From GCA-2718815 sp963578105 (GTDB taxonomy: Bacteria; Planctomycetota; Planctomycetia; Pirellulales; Pirellulaceae), in the NCBI GenBank assembly GCA_963578105.1, contig CAUZBP010000006.1:62001-126000 (forward strand): a stretch of DNA of 64,000 nucleotides, given 5' to 3'. A program made the translations under genes and the position numbers. The notes under the pieces are model-generated. The model did not search any database. It was not told where the DNA came from and saw nothing but the letters and a program-made list of their open reading frames with translations. Positions 1 through 9,445 of the stretch are shown here, piece by piece. The stretch's first letter is position 1, and every line of letters begins with the position of its first letter.

Positions 1-1284
1 ATCTTCGTCTCTCACCGTGCGACTTCAGGTGACGAGTCCGTACCGGCAGATCCCCGCCTTCGCTGGTGGAAGGGCAACATCCACACACACTCCTTCTGGA
101 GTGACGGCAATGACTTTCCGGAAATGATTGCCGAGTGGTACCGAACCCGTGATTACAACTTTCTGGCGATCTCGGATCACAACGTGTTGAGTGAAGGTGA
201 GCGTTGGATGAAACTGGAAGAAATTCTCCGTCGCGGCGACCAGGACACTCTGCAGAAATATCGCAGCCGGTTCGGGGGTGGCTGGGTGGAAACTCGTGGA
301 GTTTCCGAGTCTCCTGAAGTCGAGGTCCGTCTCAAACCGTTAAACGAGTTCCGCGCCCTGATCGAAGAGCGGGGCAAGTTTATCCTCATCCAGGGAGAAG
401 AAATCACCGATCGGATATTAGGCAAACCGGTCCATTTAAACGCAACCAATCTCAAGGAAGTAATCCAACCACTGGGTGGTAACAGTATTCGCGAAGGCGT
501 GATCAATAATTTACGAGCTGTCGAAGATCAAGCGAGACGTACAGGACGCGAGGTTCTGCTGCATCTCAATCACCCCAGTTTTCATTACACGTTCACCGCA
601 GAAGATCTGGCAGCCGTATTGGCAGAACGTTTCTTTGAAGTCTTCAATGGTCATCCAAGCGTGAACAACAGCGGAGATGAAGATCACCCGTCTGTTGATC
701 GGATCTGGGATATTGCCAATACGATTCGTCTGGATGTCTTACGTGCCCCACCCCTTTATGGACTAGCAACCGATGATAGTCATGAGTACCACGGCCGGTC
801 CGGCAGTCGACCCGGACGAGGTTGGATCATGGTACAATCCCGCTACCTGACTCCCGAACACCTGATTCGTGCCGTCAAAGCTGGTGACTTTTACGCCTCC
901 AGCGGAGTGACGTTGAGTGACATCGATTTCGACGCTCAGCAGAAAACTTTCCATGTTCGTGTCCAGCCCGTCCAGGACGTAACCTACACTATCCAGTTTG
1001 TCGGGACCCTGAATGATTACGATCGGACATCATCACCACGTCTTGACCGGGAAGGGAAGGAAATCGCAACAACACGAGTTTATTCCGAAGATGTGGGGCG
1101 TGTCTTGCAGACCACCCGTGGCACTCAAGCAAGTTACAAGTTGACGGGAAAAGAATTCTACGTTCGCGCCGTGATCACTTCAAACCGGCCTCCTGCGGAT
1201 CCCACATCCGAAGGACAGTTCGAACAGGCCTGGACGCAGCCGGTGGGTTGGAAGAGGGTGCTGGATCCCTCCTCTGCAGACTAA
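1..1284 (+). CDS. PHP-domain metal-dependent phosphoesterase (5' partial)
   Basis: The reading frame is open from the first base, so the N-terminus lies outside the window. The visible part carries the PHP metal-site motifs in order: NIHTHS followed by SDG at about codons 25-34, AISDHN, GEEITD, LHLNHPS and ATDDSHEYHG. These are the His/Asp/Glu ligands of the PHP fold of phosphoesterases, and all look intact. The last 120 residues or so (VQPVQDVTYTIQFVG onward) form a beta-rich tail of the kind often seen in secreted planctomycete PHP proteins. The substrate cannot be told. It converges on the NAD kinase gene across 118 bases. Confidence 0.85.
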   Translation: MFVSHRATSGDESVPADPRLRWWKGNIHTHSFWSDGNDFPEMIAEWYRTRDYNFLAISDHNVLSEGERWMKLEEILRRGDQDTLQKYRSRFGGGWVETRGVSESPEVEVRLKPLNEFRALIEERGKFILIQGEEITDRILGKPVHLNATNLKEVIQPLGGNSIREGVINNLRAVEDQARRTGREVLLHLNHPSFHYTFTAEDLAAVLAERFFEVFNGHPSVNNSGDEDHPSVDRIWDIANTIRLDVLRAPPLYGLATDDSHEYHGRSGSRPGRGWIMVQSRYLTPEHLIRAVKAGDFYASSGVTLSDIDFDAQQKTFHVRVQPVQDVTYTIQFVGTLNDYDRTSSPRLDREGKEIATTRVYSEDVGRVLQTTRGTQASYKLTGKEFYVRAVITSNRPPADPTSEGQFEQAWTQPVGWKRVLDPSSAD

Positions 1285-1402
1285 GTACATCGGACCATGC
1301 CTGGGAAATGGCGTCGACGAACTGCCGAGCGGAATCATTTTTAAACGGATCGGCAAACAGACAAACTGCGGGAAACGATCCCCCTTTGTGCCCGGACAGA
1401 TT

Positions 1403-2161
1403 TCATTCGGCAAACTGCTCACTGAAAATCCGTTCTTCCAGTGAGCGATCAGGATCAAAGAGTATGGTCGAGGGCTTCGACTGGTCCTGTTTAATCGTGA
1501 CGGAAACCAAGTCGCGCACCTCGAAGAAGTCTGCCGCAGCGCCAACCGGACGCTTTTCGGGATCCAGGTTCACGAAGCTGACTTCAGCCGTGTAGGGAAT
1601 TAAAGCGCCGTGCCATCGACGCGGACGGAACGCACTGATCGGGGTCAACGCCAGCAGGTTAGATCCCAAGGGGATGATCGGTCCTCGCGCGGACAAGTTG
1701 TAAGCCGTACTGCCCATAGGAGTGGAAAGCAGAAGTCCGTCACAGATGAGATTGCCGATACGCTGGATGCCATTTACCTCGATACGCAAATTTGCCGTCT
1801 GATGGCTGTAGCGGAAGACCGACACTTCGTTAAACGCGATGGATTCACAGGTTTGACCATTCCGGGATTCCGCCAACATGCGTAATGGATAAACCACTTC
1901 GCGTTTGGCTTCGTTGACCCGACGCTCGAGATCTTCACTGCTGTACTCGTTCATCAAAAATCCGACGGTACCGCGATTCATACCGTAGAGAGGCTTGTCC
2001 AACCCCTTGTATTCATGCAACGAATGCAGCAACAAACCATCCCCGCCCAAAACGATGACAACGTCAGCCTTTTCAACTTCAACAAAATTATATCGCTTCT
2101 GCAAACCGGCGAAGCTCTCTCGGGCTTGCTCTGAGCCGGATGCCACACAGGCAATTCTCAT
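1403..2161 (-). CDS. nadK: NAD kinase
   Basis: ATP-dependent NAD kinase (NAD+ to NADP+), cytosolic, 252 residues, within the usual bacterial range. It has the diagnostic GGDG motif (VLGGDGLLLHS, about residues 38-49), the NRGTVGFLMNE segment, and the second-domain STPMGSTAYNLSARGP motif that shapes the nucleotide site. The ATG at 2161 has no strong Shine-Dalgarno sequence. The gene stands alone, convergent with the PHP gene. Confidence 0.93.
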   Translation of the reverse strand: MRIACVASGSEQARESFAGLQKRYNFVEVEKADVVIVLGGDGLLLHSLHEYKGLDKPLYGMNRGTVGFLMNEYSSEDLERRVNEAKREVVYPLRMLAESRNGQTCESIAFNEVSVFRYSHQTANLRIEVNGIQRIGNLICDGLLLSTPMGSTAYNLSARGPIIPLGSNLLALTPISAFRPRRWHGALIPYTAEVSFVNLDPEKRPVGAAADFFEVRDLVSVTIKQDQSKPSTILFDPDRSLEERIFSEQFAE

Positions 2162-2418
2162 AGAGTCTCGCTTCTTCGAAGACGGTTGCCGGAAAATAAA
2201 CGATTACAAAAAGAGCGTGAAACCAACGCTTCACGTTCTATTCTTGTGTCGCTTCCTCTTCTGTCAACCTCGGAAAGATCGAAACCGCGTCAGGGAAACA
2301 AGCTCCTGCCCAATTTATGCTGGTTGGACAACGATTGGAAGCGAAGGGACCAGTAAGATGGATTGGAATCCGTCGCGACAACAGCTTCGTGTGGATGACT
2401 TCAACGCGGCCTGAATGG

Positions 2419-3501
2419 CTAAAAGCGACTGGTTCTTTCGGCACCCTCCGTTCCCGGTGGAGGTGGCAAAACAAGTTGGCGTCCTGCCTGGGAGGACTGG
2501 AGTGCTGCATACTCCTGAAGCAACTGGTGGGTCGTTGCCAGTTGTGGGTGACTGGTCAAAACAGCGTACCGCGGATCGGACCTCACGACAGCATAGTTCT
2601 GTATCGTTTGCTGCAGTCCACGAGGATCGGTCACCTGTTCCGAGTTCAGCACCTCCGACGGCGGAGACAAATAGACCCTCCAACGATCGTCCAGCAAATT
2701 TGATAGTTGCTGCCAGGAAGCCAGCATTTGACGGCGGACTACCTGGGCCCGCTGGGCCTTCTGCTGCGAACCGCCCTGAGTTTGAGATTGCCACCCTGTA
2801 CCAGGCATGATCGTGGTCATTGCGTTTGTGATCGTTGAATATTGCGTCAGTCGGTTGATCAACTGAATGGTGGAAACAGGTACCACCGCAGGGCCCGACA
2901 ACTGTCCAGGGACACGGTAATAGGCCGCAGTTGCCTGTTGGTCGACTCGCAATACAGAACCGTCAAGTGAAACGCCTGCGAACAAACCTCGGCTGCGAGA
3001 ATACGAAAAAATACCAACGTTTAATCGAGGGTCGGTGGCCACGGACGCCTGACGCCCCACCGGACCGGCTGCTGCTGCCACATCGACTCCAATTGTCATC
3101 TTTCCATTCATTAACCCGTCGATGCTTTTGCGGTTCTTGAAAACCAGGATGACGTCAGTGGATTGGATCCCCAGTTGCCACCCGACACTTCCACCGGTCA
3201 ATGACACAAATTGCGGGGCTTGCCAATTCGCTACCTCATCTCGAATCAACACGACTCCTTTTCCATGTCGAACACCAACCACAAACCCACCTTTGACTAC
3301 ACCCGGAACGATGGCAATACCTTGTGCGTCCCGCAACAACGACTGGGGAATCTGCCCGGTAGGGATTGCCATGATTTCGTCGAGTACGCTGGTCGCCCTG
3401 CTGACGATGGCATCTTCACGAGTCTGCGCCGAAACGGGGTGCGGTGCTGTTGCAATGAACATCCAACACAACAGCAGTAACAATCGTGTTCGCAGGACCA
3501 T
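2419..3501 (-). CDS. SYLF (Ysc84-type) lipid-binding domain protein, secreted
   Basis: The start chosen is the ATG at 3501, which has a GAGGGAG ribosome binding site 7 bases upstream and is followed at once by a signal peptide (MVLRTRLLLLLCWMF, cleaved near VSAQ). An upstream in-frame ATG at 3570 would bury the signal. Residues of about 30-200 form a SYLF domain: LRDAQGIAIVPGV, GFVVGVRHGKGVV, GSVGWQLGIQSTDVILVF and IFSYSRSRGLFAGVSLDG are all recognisable. In known members this fold binds phosphoinositides or other lipids. The 150-residue C-terminal part is Gln-rich and not assignable; the last residues are proline-rich. The role is unknown, probably in the periplasm or at a membrane surface. 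Confidence 0.82.
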   Translation of the reverse strand: MVLRTRLLLLLCWMFIATAPHPVSAQTREDAIVSRATSVLDEIMAIPTGQIPQSLLRDAQGIAIVPGVVKGGFVVGVRHGKGVVLIRDEVANWQAPQFVSLTGGSVGWQLGIQSTDVILVFKNRKSIDGLMNGKMTIGVDVAAAAGPVGRQASVATDPRLNVGIFSYSRSRGLFAGVSLDGSVLRVDQQATAAYYRVPGQLSGPAVVPVSTIQLINRLTQYSTITNAMTTIMPGTGWQSQTQGGSQQKAQRAQVVRRQMLASWQQLSNLLDDRWRVYLSPPSEVLNSEQVTDPRGLQQTIQNYAVVRSDPRYAVLTSHPQLATTHQLLQEYAALQSSQAGRQLVLPPPPGTEGAERTSRF

Positions 3502-3953
3502 GACGGAACTCCCTCGCAAAGTGGGCCGTAGACGAGAAGCTGGCAAGCAGGTGCGAGTGCTGCGTGCCATCTCGGTAACTCGCAGGAGCCATCGTTAGGC
3601 TACGGCGAGAATTTTAGGCAGAACTCTCACCTTCGGCAATGGCGATGAAGGGCACTTGCAAAAACGGCCAGACGACAGGCCGGAACACGGTTTTTGATCC
3701 ACGCCGACTGAAAAAGAAAATGGGAGACCTCTACAGAAATATTTATTCCATCCGGGAAACGAAAGGACCAGGACCTTGAGCAACAATCACTGGATCATCA
3801 CCAAGTGCGTGCTAGCACTTTGGCACAAGGTCTCCAAGCCGATCGTTGCAGAGATCGGTAGCTTGCTGAACTATGCGGGCGATGCTTCAGTCCCTCGGCT
3901 GCTACACCCGGGGAACAAGACACTTCGTGAATGTGCCTTCATTGGCGTGCAAA
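3502..3953. other. intergenic, no feature seen
   Basis: 452 bases between the end of the MFS gene and the start of the SYLF gene, both on the minus strand. Open frames here are short and lack a binding site or family motifs. It probably carries the SYLF promoter, which I could not locate. Confidence 0.5.
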
Positions 3954-5306
3954 TCACTCCAATTCGTCAGGCACATCCGAGACGGTTTGATGCCGGGGCT
4001 CTCGCAAACCGAAGGTAAGGGTCCATCCCAGGAAGACCGCGGCTGAGATCGTCAAAAAAACTACTTCGAACCCGAGCCAATCAATGAAGTATCCCGCAAG
4101 GGGAGAGAGAAATATGGGGGATGCAATGCAGAGCCCCAGAGTGCTGAGATATTTCGGATGGTTCGTGGGATCAGCAAGTTCCAGCGTGTAATTCTGCAAA
4201 ACCCTGAACACAATGGGGGTCAATCCGACCAACACAAAAACCAGAGAGTAAAAACGGGTAGCAAACTGTCCCCAATGTAAAAGCGCGATCGCTACGGCCG
4301 GGGCCACCGCGATGCCCAATAAAACGATTTTCAGAGCAGGTCGATTTCCATACCGGTCAGCAATTGCGCCCACTGGAATGCTAAACAGTCCTGTACCGAT
4401 ATTCTGAACAATCACCCACCACATCAGATTTGATGTTTTCAATTCCATCCTCTGCAGCCCGAGATACTGGTAGTGCGGAAACAACATCAGCGACATTCCG
4501 AACAAGCCTGCCACCAGTGCCAGGCGGCGGAAGCTCGAGTCACTGGCAATGACGCGATATGAATCCGCAAAATAGTAGATCACGCGCTTGGCAGCAGCCT
4601 GCTGGAAGGAGTCACGGCCCTCCCGTAGAAAAAGTACCGTCAGTGATGCCGCTGCAAACAAAACCCCGGAAAAACCAAAGATCAAATCGAACCGCGCCCC
4701 GTGATCGCTAATCCAGTGAGACAACAGGAACCACGCACATCCGACCGCCGTCACAGCACCGATCGTGTTGGCCACCAGCAAAAGTCTGCCTCGACGTGTC
4801 GCTGCGACAAGTTTTCCCTGCAGTGTTGCCAACGCCAGTTGATTCACACCAACACAAATAAAGAACGCGGTATAAATACCGAGAAACATCCAGGTTGTCA
4901 TCGCAGCATATTGCTCTGCCAGTCCCGACGCAAAAATCCCTGCCAGCAACAGAAAACAGACCGACATCAGACCCGTAGTGACCAACACAGCAAACTTTTT
5001 TTGCGGTAACAGCTTGACGCGACGGGCAAGGAGCAGTGGCGGAATACTGTGGCCGAAACGATTCAACATTGGCAGGCACCCTCTGACCCACCCCGCCCCG
5101 GAGATCGTGTCGACGACCGCAGGCATGATGATACTTTCCGTTTTGAAGATCCAACCTGTCCTCATTACAATCTGGTAGATCGCAAGTATCGCAAAATTCA
5201 CAGGTCTCCCGGAGCATTGCTGGCAAGAATCGGGGCCCGATGTTTCAGAAGAAGACGAAAAATTGGACGATTCCAATTCGGAGGAAGGGGAAATCAAGGA
5301 AGGCAT
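3954..5306 (-). CDS. MFS transporter, 12-helix type
   Basis: 450 residues with about twelve hydrophobic segments. The first (NFAILAIYQIVMRTG) comes after a Ser/Glu-rich cytosolic leader of roughly 36 residues. The loop VGAIADRYGNRPALK (about residue 330) is the MFS loop motif with its G-x-x-x-D-R-x-G-x-R pattern; the matching N-terminal loop (ARRVKLLPQKKFAV) is degenerate. The substrate is not predictable. Neighbours give no hint, since the gene is divergent from the BtuF-like gene with a 445-base spacer. The start is uncertain because no clear ribosome binding site precedes 5306. Confidence 0.82.
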   Translation of the reverse strand: MPSLISPSSELESSNFSSSSETSGPDSCQQCSGRPVNFAILAIYQIVMRTGWIFKTESIIMPAVVDTISGAGWVRGCLPMLNRFGHSIPPLLLARRVKLLPQKKFAVLVTTGLMSVCFLLLAGIFASGLAEQYAAMTTWMFLGIYTAFFICVGVNQLALATLQGKLVAATRRGRLLLVANTIGAVTAVGCAWFLLSHWISDHGARFDLIFGFSGVLFAAASLTVLFLREGRDSFQQAAAKRVIYYFADSYRVIASDSSFRRLALVAGLFGMSLMLFPHYQYLGLQRMELKTSNLMWWVIVQNIGTGLFSIPVGAIADRYGNRPALKIVLLGIAVAPAVAIALLHWGQFATRFYSLVFVLVGLTPIVFRVLQNYTLELADPTNHPKYLSTLGLCIASPIFLSPLAGYFIDWLGFEVVFLTISAAVFLGWTLTFGLREPRHQTVSDVPDELE

Positions 5307-5751
5307 CGAACCAGTATAGATGCGCGGCCAAATCCTTTCGAGGGAACATTTTTGAAATTGATTGAATATCCCTCGAAAGCCTCACGATTCAGAGCCGCAC
5401 TTCGTCATCATCCTCGAAAAATGTGCCTGTGTAGGGAGCAGAAATCCGCTTCGCATGGCTGCCATTTTGGACAACAAGGCTTGCTGCAGCGGTCCTCAAG
5501 TCACATGTCACTTCACTATCGGGATCACGCTGACACTTCCGACCATCAGTCCTGGTTTGTCCGATGCAGTGAGCCGTACCGTGAACATTCGTATCGCTCA
5601 TGAGCTAAAATCACCGGCTGGGATTCGTCGGGACTAGGCTTTCTCGGACACTTTGGTAGTTTGTCTAGAAACAACCCGCAGGGAAACTGCGGATGATACC
5701 GATCCGATTTCCCCACTCATCGAGAAACTCGCAAAATCGACAGACACCGCC
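5307..5751. other. divergent intergenic region, no feature seen
   Basis: 445 bases between the divergent MFS and BtuF-like genes. It should hold both promoters, but no convincing -35/-10 pair, riboswitch fold or repeat was found. In particular I did not recognise a cobalamin riboswitch. Confidence 0.4.
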
Positions 5752-6693
5752 ATGACCAGATCGCCACGAATCGTTTCCCTTGTCTCCAGTGCCACCGAGA
5801 TTCTATTTGGTCTGGGACTAGGAGACTGCCTGGTAGGCGTCAGTCATGAATGTGACTATCCGCCCGACGCTCTCAGCTTGCCGCAGTTGACTAAATCCAA
5901 TATCGACTCCAGCCGGTCAAGCATCAGCATTGATCATCAAGTCCACGATCAACTCAAGGCAGGAATGTCTCTGTATGAAATTGACGTACAGCAACTTGTT
6001 GCATTGGCTCCCGACGTCGTCATCGCCCAGGCACAGTGTGATGTTTGTGCCGTGCGATATGAAGACGTGGCCGAAGCAGTGGAATCCCAATCCGCTTTAC
6101 AACATACTGATTTGTTATCGCTACATCCCCAGTGTTTGGCCGACGTGTTGGACGATATCTTACGGCTGGGTGAACACCTGCAGTGCGAAAATCGCGCAAA
6201 GGGCTTTGTTGCACAACTACAAGGACGCATCGAGACCATCCGTCACAAGACCGATGATATCGAGTTTGATCAGCGCCCAAGCGTCTGCTGCATCGAATGG
6301 ATTGAACCTCTGATGCTGGCCAAAAATTGGATGCCCGAATTGGTCCACCTGGCCGGCGGACGCTATTTATTCTCCGGCGAAGCGGGACACAGTGTTTATA
6401 ATTCGTGGAGTGAAATCGTTTCGTTTGACCCACAAGCACTGATCATCATGCCATGTGGGTTTGATTTGGAACGAGCGAGGATCGAGGGGGAACAACTGAC
6501 CAGCTATCCGGATTACCATCGCCTGCAAGCGGTTCTCCAGAGGAGGGTTTTTGCCGTCGATGCTAACAGCTATTTTAACCGCAGCGGTCCACGGCTGATC
6601 GACAGCACTGAGATTCTGGCACACCTGCTGCACCCTCGCCGATTCCCTCCGGTTGTCGACACCCAGAATCGTTCGCCTTGGTGCGTCGTCTAG
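5752..6693 (+). CDS. BtuF-like cobalamin-binding / ABC substrate-binding-type protein
   Basis: The ATG at 5752 begins MTRSPRIVSLVSSATEI, the standard N-terminus of the BtuF-type fold; an in-frame TTG at 5653 adds a leader with no character. Typical segments are LVSSATEILFGLGLGD, GVSHECDYPP, a VALAPDVVIAQAQCDVCA motif, and a C-terminal domain with LIIMPCGFDLER. No signal peptide or lipobox is visible and no permease or ATPase gene lies nearby. This matches the solitary, leaderless cobalamin-binding proteins found in many bacteria, whose role is unsettled. About 313 residues. B12 binding itself is inferred from family resemblance. Confidence 0.8.
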   Translation: MTRSPRIVSLVSSATEILFGLGLGDCLVGVSHECDYPPDALSLPQLTKSNIDSSRSSISIDHQVHDQLKAGMSLYEIDVQQLVALAPDVVIAQAQCDVCAVRYEDVAEAVESQSALQHTDLLSLHPQCLADVLDDILRLGEHLQCENRAKGFVAQLQGRIETIRHKTDDIEFDQRPSVCCIEWIEPLMLAKNWMPELVHLAGGRYLFSGEAGHSVYNSWSEIVSFDPQALIIMPCGFDLERARIEGEQLTSYPDYHRLQAVLQRRVFAVDANSYFNRSGPRLIDSTEILAHLLHPRRFPPVVDTQNRSPWCVV

Positions 6694-6890
6694 CACAAAA
6701 CTGTCAATGAGTGCCTACGTGTCCGGTTGGAAAACCAGGCTGCCACCGAACGTTCCATGGCCAACTTCCAAAAGCTGAGGCGGCTCTTCCGTGCCCGCAC
6801 GTCATGTGCCGGGAGTCTTCGCGGGATCCGAAAATTGGCTGCATGACAATACCCCCCATCACTGGAGTTCCAGGCCTGCCAGTCAACCGG

Positions 6891-7394
6891 TCACCGCTTC
6901 GCTTCTCGCACGAGGTGGGGCAATTCCGGTAGAATTAGTTTTTCCATGGCCAAACGCACGGCAGCAGGAGAACCCGGCATCGTCAACAAAACCTTGTTAC
7001 CCAGCAGGCCTCCCGTCGCACGACTCAGCATGGCAGCGGCTCCAATTTCCTGGTAACTCAGCCAGCGAAACAATTCGCCGTAGCCAGGCAATATTTTGGT
7101 AAGCATCTGGGTCACCGTTTCGAATGTTTGATCGCGCTGGGTGATCCCGGTGCCACCGGTCATCAAGATCGCGTCGACATCCTCGCGCTGCGTGATCTGG
7201 TTCAGTAACACACGCATTCGCTGTGGATCGTCCGGCACAATTTCACGGTCCACCACGACGTGTTCCGCTTGCGCCAACCGCTGCAACACCGTTTCTCCCC
7301 CCGTGTCATTCTCCAAAGTGCGTGTGTCGCTCACCGTGATCAGGACACATCGAATTTGCTGAGGCGCTGACGATTTGTGTTCTTGAAGCCCCAT
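6891..7394 (-). CDS. moaB: molybdenum cofactor biosynthesis protein MoaB/MogA family
   Basis: 167 residues from the ATG at 7394, which has GGGGGAG ten bases upstream; a GTG at 7478 would add an unconserved leader. Motifs: VLITVSDTRTLENDTGG at the N-terminus, ILMTGGTGITQRDQTFE, LPGYGELFRWLSYQEIG and LLTMPGSPAAVRLAMEKLI. These define the molybdopterin adenylyltransferase fold, which adenylylates molybdopterin before metal insertion. It lies downstream of the large membrane-protein gene on the same strand, about 110 bases after it. No other moa or moe gene is in the window. Confidence 0.9.
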   Translation of the reverse strand: MGLQEHKSSAPQQIRCVLITVSDTRTLENDTGGETVLQRLAQAEHVVVDREIVPDDPQRMRVLLNQITQREDVDAILMTGGTGITQRDQTFETVTQMLTKILPGYGELFRWLSYQEIGAAAMLSRATGGLLGNKVLLTMPGSPAAVRLAMEKLILPELPHLVREAKR

Positions 7395-7504
7395 AGTCAA
7401 TTCACTCCCCCGCCATTTTCTCCGGACTGCAACAACCCGATTGGCTTCTTCCGTTGTGTTAGCATGCCCTGACACCACGCATTAAAGCATCTGTAGAATT
7501 GGCG

Positions 7505-9037
7505 TCACTTGGTTCTCACCCCTAATACGGCTACTGCAATTCGGTCCTCCAGGTTGGGCCGGAAAACCGTAAGCAACAACAGGGGTAGATACCAGGCGAT
7601 GTACAAGCCACCTCCAAATCCGTGCCAGAACTGAGCAGCCAACATGACTGTTGCGGAACAACTGATGAGGGTTCCCAGATTCTTCTGTGCAGGCCAGAGT
7701 GCCATGGCCGCACTGATGGCGACAAAAGCTGCCAAGACGGGAATCCTGTAAACGCGATAAGGCTGCTCCAAGCTGTCCCAGAAACCTTCGAGACCTTCCA
7801 TTCCTGGAATCCAAAGTCCGAACATGAGGCGAAATTGTTCGAAGAAATGATGCACATCACTCGAAGTTAAGGCTAGAGATAAAATGATCAGCACCAAACT
7901 GAAAATCACCCCGCCGATCAAATTTATAAGTCCCCGGTGCCAGTAGAAACTCAGCCAGAGAGGCAACAAGAAGAAAGGATAGTAGACAACGCCCATGGCC
8001 AGACCAAGCAACACTCCGGCAATCACGGGTCGACGGTAAAACGCCACTGCCCAGACCAGAAGCGCCGCCGGCAAGATGTGATCCACACGTCCCATCATGA
8101 GAGCCGTGTAAGGCAAAAGTAGATAAAGCACCGCCGCCCCCATGCCGGACCGAATGTTATCAAAGTGCCAGCATGCAATGAAAATGATACCAGCCACAAT
8201 GAATAATTGCGAAAGAATGGCCATGAGTTTGGCAACGGCGACATGCCTTGAGTGAGGCTCATTGAATTCCACCCCGCCGCCGTCGCTGCGCACCAGGGAA
8301 GTGGAAATCGTCGGCAAAACATAGAGCAATGGGAATCCTGGCCCATGTCGATACAGACTGACATCATTTTCCGGCGCTTCCTGTCGAGCCATGAGAAGCT
8401 CGGCTCTTTGAGCACCCTTCAAATCATCTTCAGTCGGTTCACCCGCAATCACATTTGCCATCAAAAATGCAAACAACGCACAACATACGAAGGTCAGTCC
8501 GCCCAAGGTAAGATTAGGGTCGAGTAATGGGCGCCTGACCATGACAGAATCTACCAGCAGGCGGAACAGTAACATTCCTCCCACTGCAAACAACCAAATG
8601 TAGCCGAGGCTTTCGCCGAGAGATTTTTCCTCTACGTTGTTATTCGTTTCCGAGTCACCACCCGTCTCTTTTTCTTCCGCCTGTTTCCCTCCCACGGACG
8701 AAATGGAAGATTCTACAACGGATACCTTGTCCAGAGACTCATCTTCTTCTGTTGCTAGACTCGGGTCCGTCTTGATTGAGGCCCCGCCCGGATCAGAAAA
8801 TCCCACATCAACACTTTCTGTTTCCTGGGTTGGTTGCTGGATGACGGACTCCTTCGAAACCACACCGAAATGGATCAACAGCAGGCCCGGGGCAAGCAGA
8901 ATTAACAGTATCAAATCCAGGTTGCGCACACTCCAGAAGCGGTTGAATTTGAAAAACAGACCAATGATGATCAACGAGGACACATAGGCCCAGGTCGTGG
9001 GGTGAATTTCCTGATAGTGAAACAGAATTTCGCTCAT
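7505..9037 (-). CDS. large polytopic membrane protein with acidic soluble loop
   Basis: From the ATG at 9037 (MSEILFHYQEIHPTTWAY) the protein has about 510 residues; an in-frame start at 9223 adds a poor leader. After two N-terminal membrane helices comes a soluble loop of roughly 75 residues very rich in Glu, Asp, Ser and Thr, and then eight or so further helices. The segments MMGRVDHILPAALLVWAVAFYRR-type and MGVVYYPFFLLPLWLS resemble GT-C-type polyprenol-linked glycosyltransferases, with an Arg-Val-Asp-His in the luminal-facing part. That resemblance is weak and no family is claimed. It is followed by moaB on the same strand. Confidence 0.65.
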   Translation of the reverse strand: MSEILFHYQEIHPTTWAYVSSLIIIGLFFKFNRFWSVRNLDLILLILLAPGLLLIHFGVVSKESVIQQPTQETESVDVGFSDPGGASIKTDPSLATEEDESLDKVSVVESSISSVGGKQAEEKETGGDSETNNNVEEKSLGESLGYIWLFAVGGMLLFRLLVDSVMVRRPLLDPNLTLGGLTFVCCALFAFLMANVIAGEPTEDDLKGAQRAELLMARQEAPENDVSLYRHGPGFPLLYVLPTISTSLVRSDGGGVEFNEPHSRHVAVAKLMAILSQLFIVAGIIFIACWHFDNIRSGMGAAVLYLLLPYTALMMGRVDHILPAALLVWAVAFYRRPVIAGVLLGLAMGVVYYPFFLLPLWLSFYWHRGLINLIGGVIFSLVLIILSLALTSSDVHHFFEQFRLMFGLWIPGMEGLEGFWDSLEQPYRVYRIPVLAAFVAISAAMALWPAQKNLGTLISCSATVMLAAQFWHGFGGGLYIAWYLPLLLLTVFRPNLEDRIAVAVLGVRTK

Positions 9038-9445
9038 GTGTCGGTAGTTCGTTAGGAACAACGTGGAAAATTCTTGCCGGAAGTTGCCACCTGCGGTCCA
9101 ACAAGCTGTTAGAATAAGCCGTCCAACCTGATTTGCAAGGACCGCATTGAGGGATTTCGCACCTCGCTTGTTCTCCCTGGCCCACGGGATCCATACATTC
9201 GGACTTTTTCCGTGATGCCCCAATCGAAGGCAGCAAGACCTCTCTCACATGAGTTGCCGCACAGGCCCTGAACGTCACACGGTTCTCAGCAAAAACCGGA
9301 TCAACAGCGGACCACTTCTGCCGGACAACTAAATGCTGTCCGAGACGCTGACACGCAACCGGAGAAACCGCCAGACACCCTGTTCAAAGAGTCGTTGCGC
9401 TGACGGCTTGTCGAGGGCATCCCCCCCACGTTACCATCTTGAAGT
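9038..9445. other. divergent intergenic region, no feature seen
   Basis: 408 bases between the divergent membrane-protein and alcohol dehydrogenase genes. No repeat, hairpin or RNA gene was recognised. Part of it could be coding if the membrane protein starts at 9223, but that extension has no membrane or signal character. Confidence 0.4.

Noticed and set aside
3776..4018. 80-codon plus-strand frame between the SYLF and MFS genes
   Set aside because: Overlaps the MFS 3' end and has no recognisable motif.
5307..5751. Cobalamin riboswitch ahead of the BtuF-like gene
   Set aside because: The conserved B12-box pattern was not found by eye.
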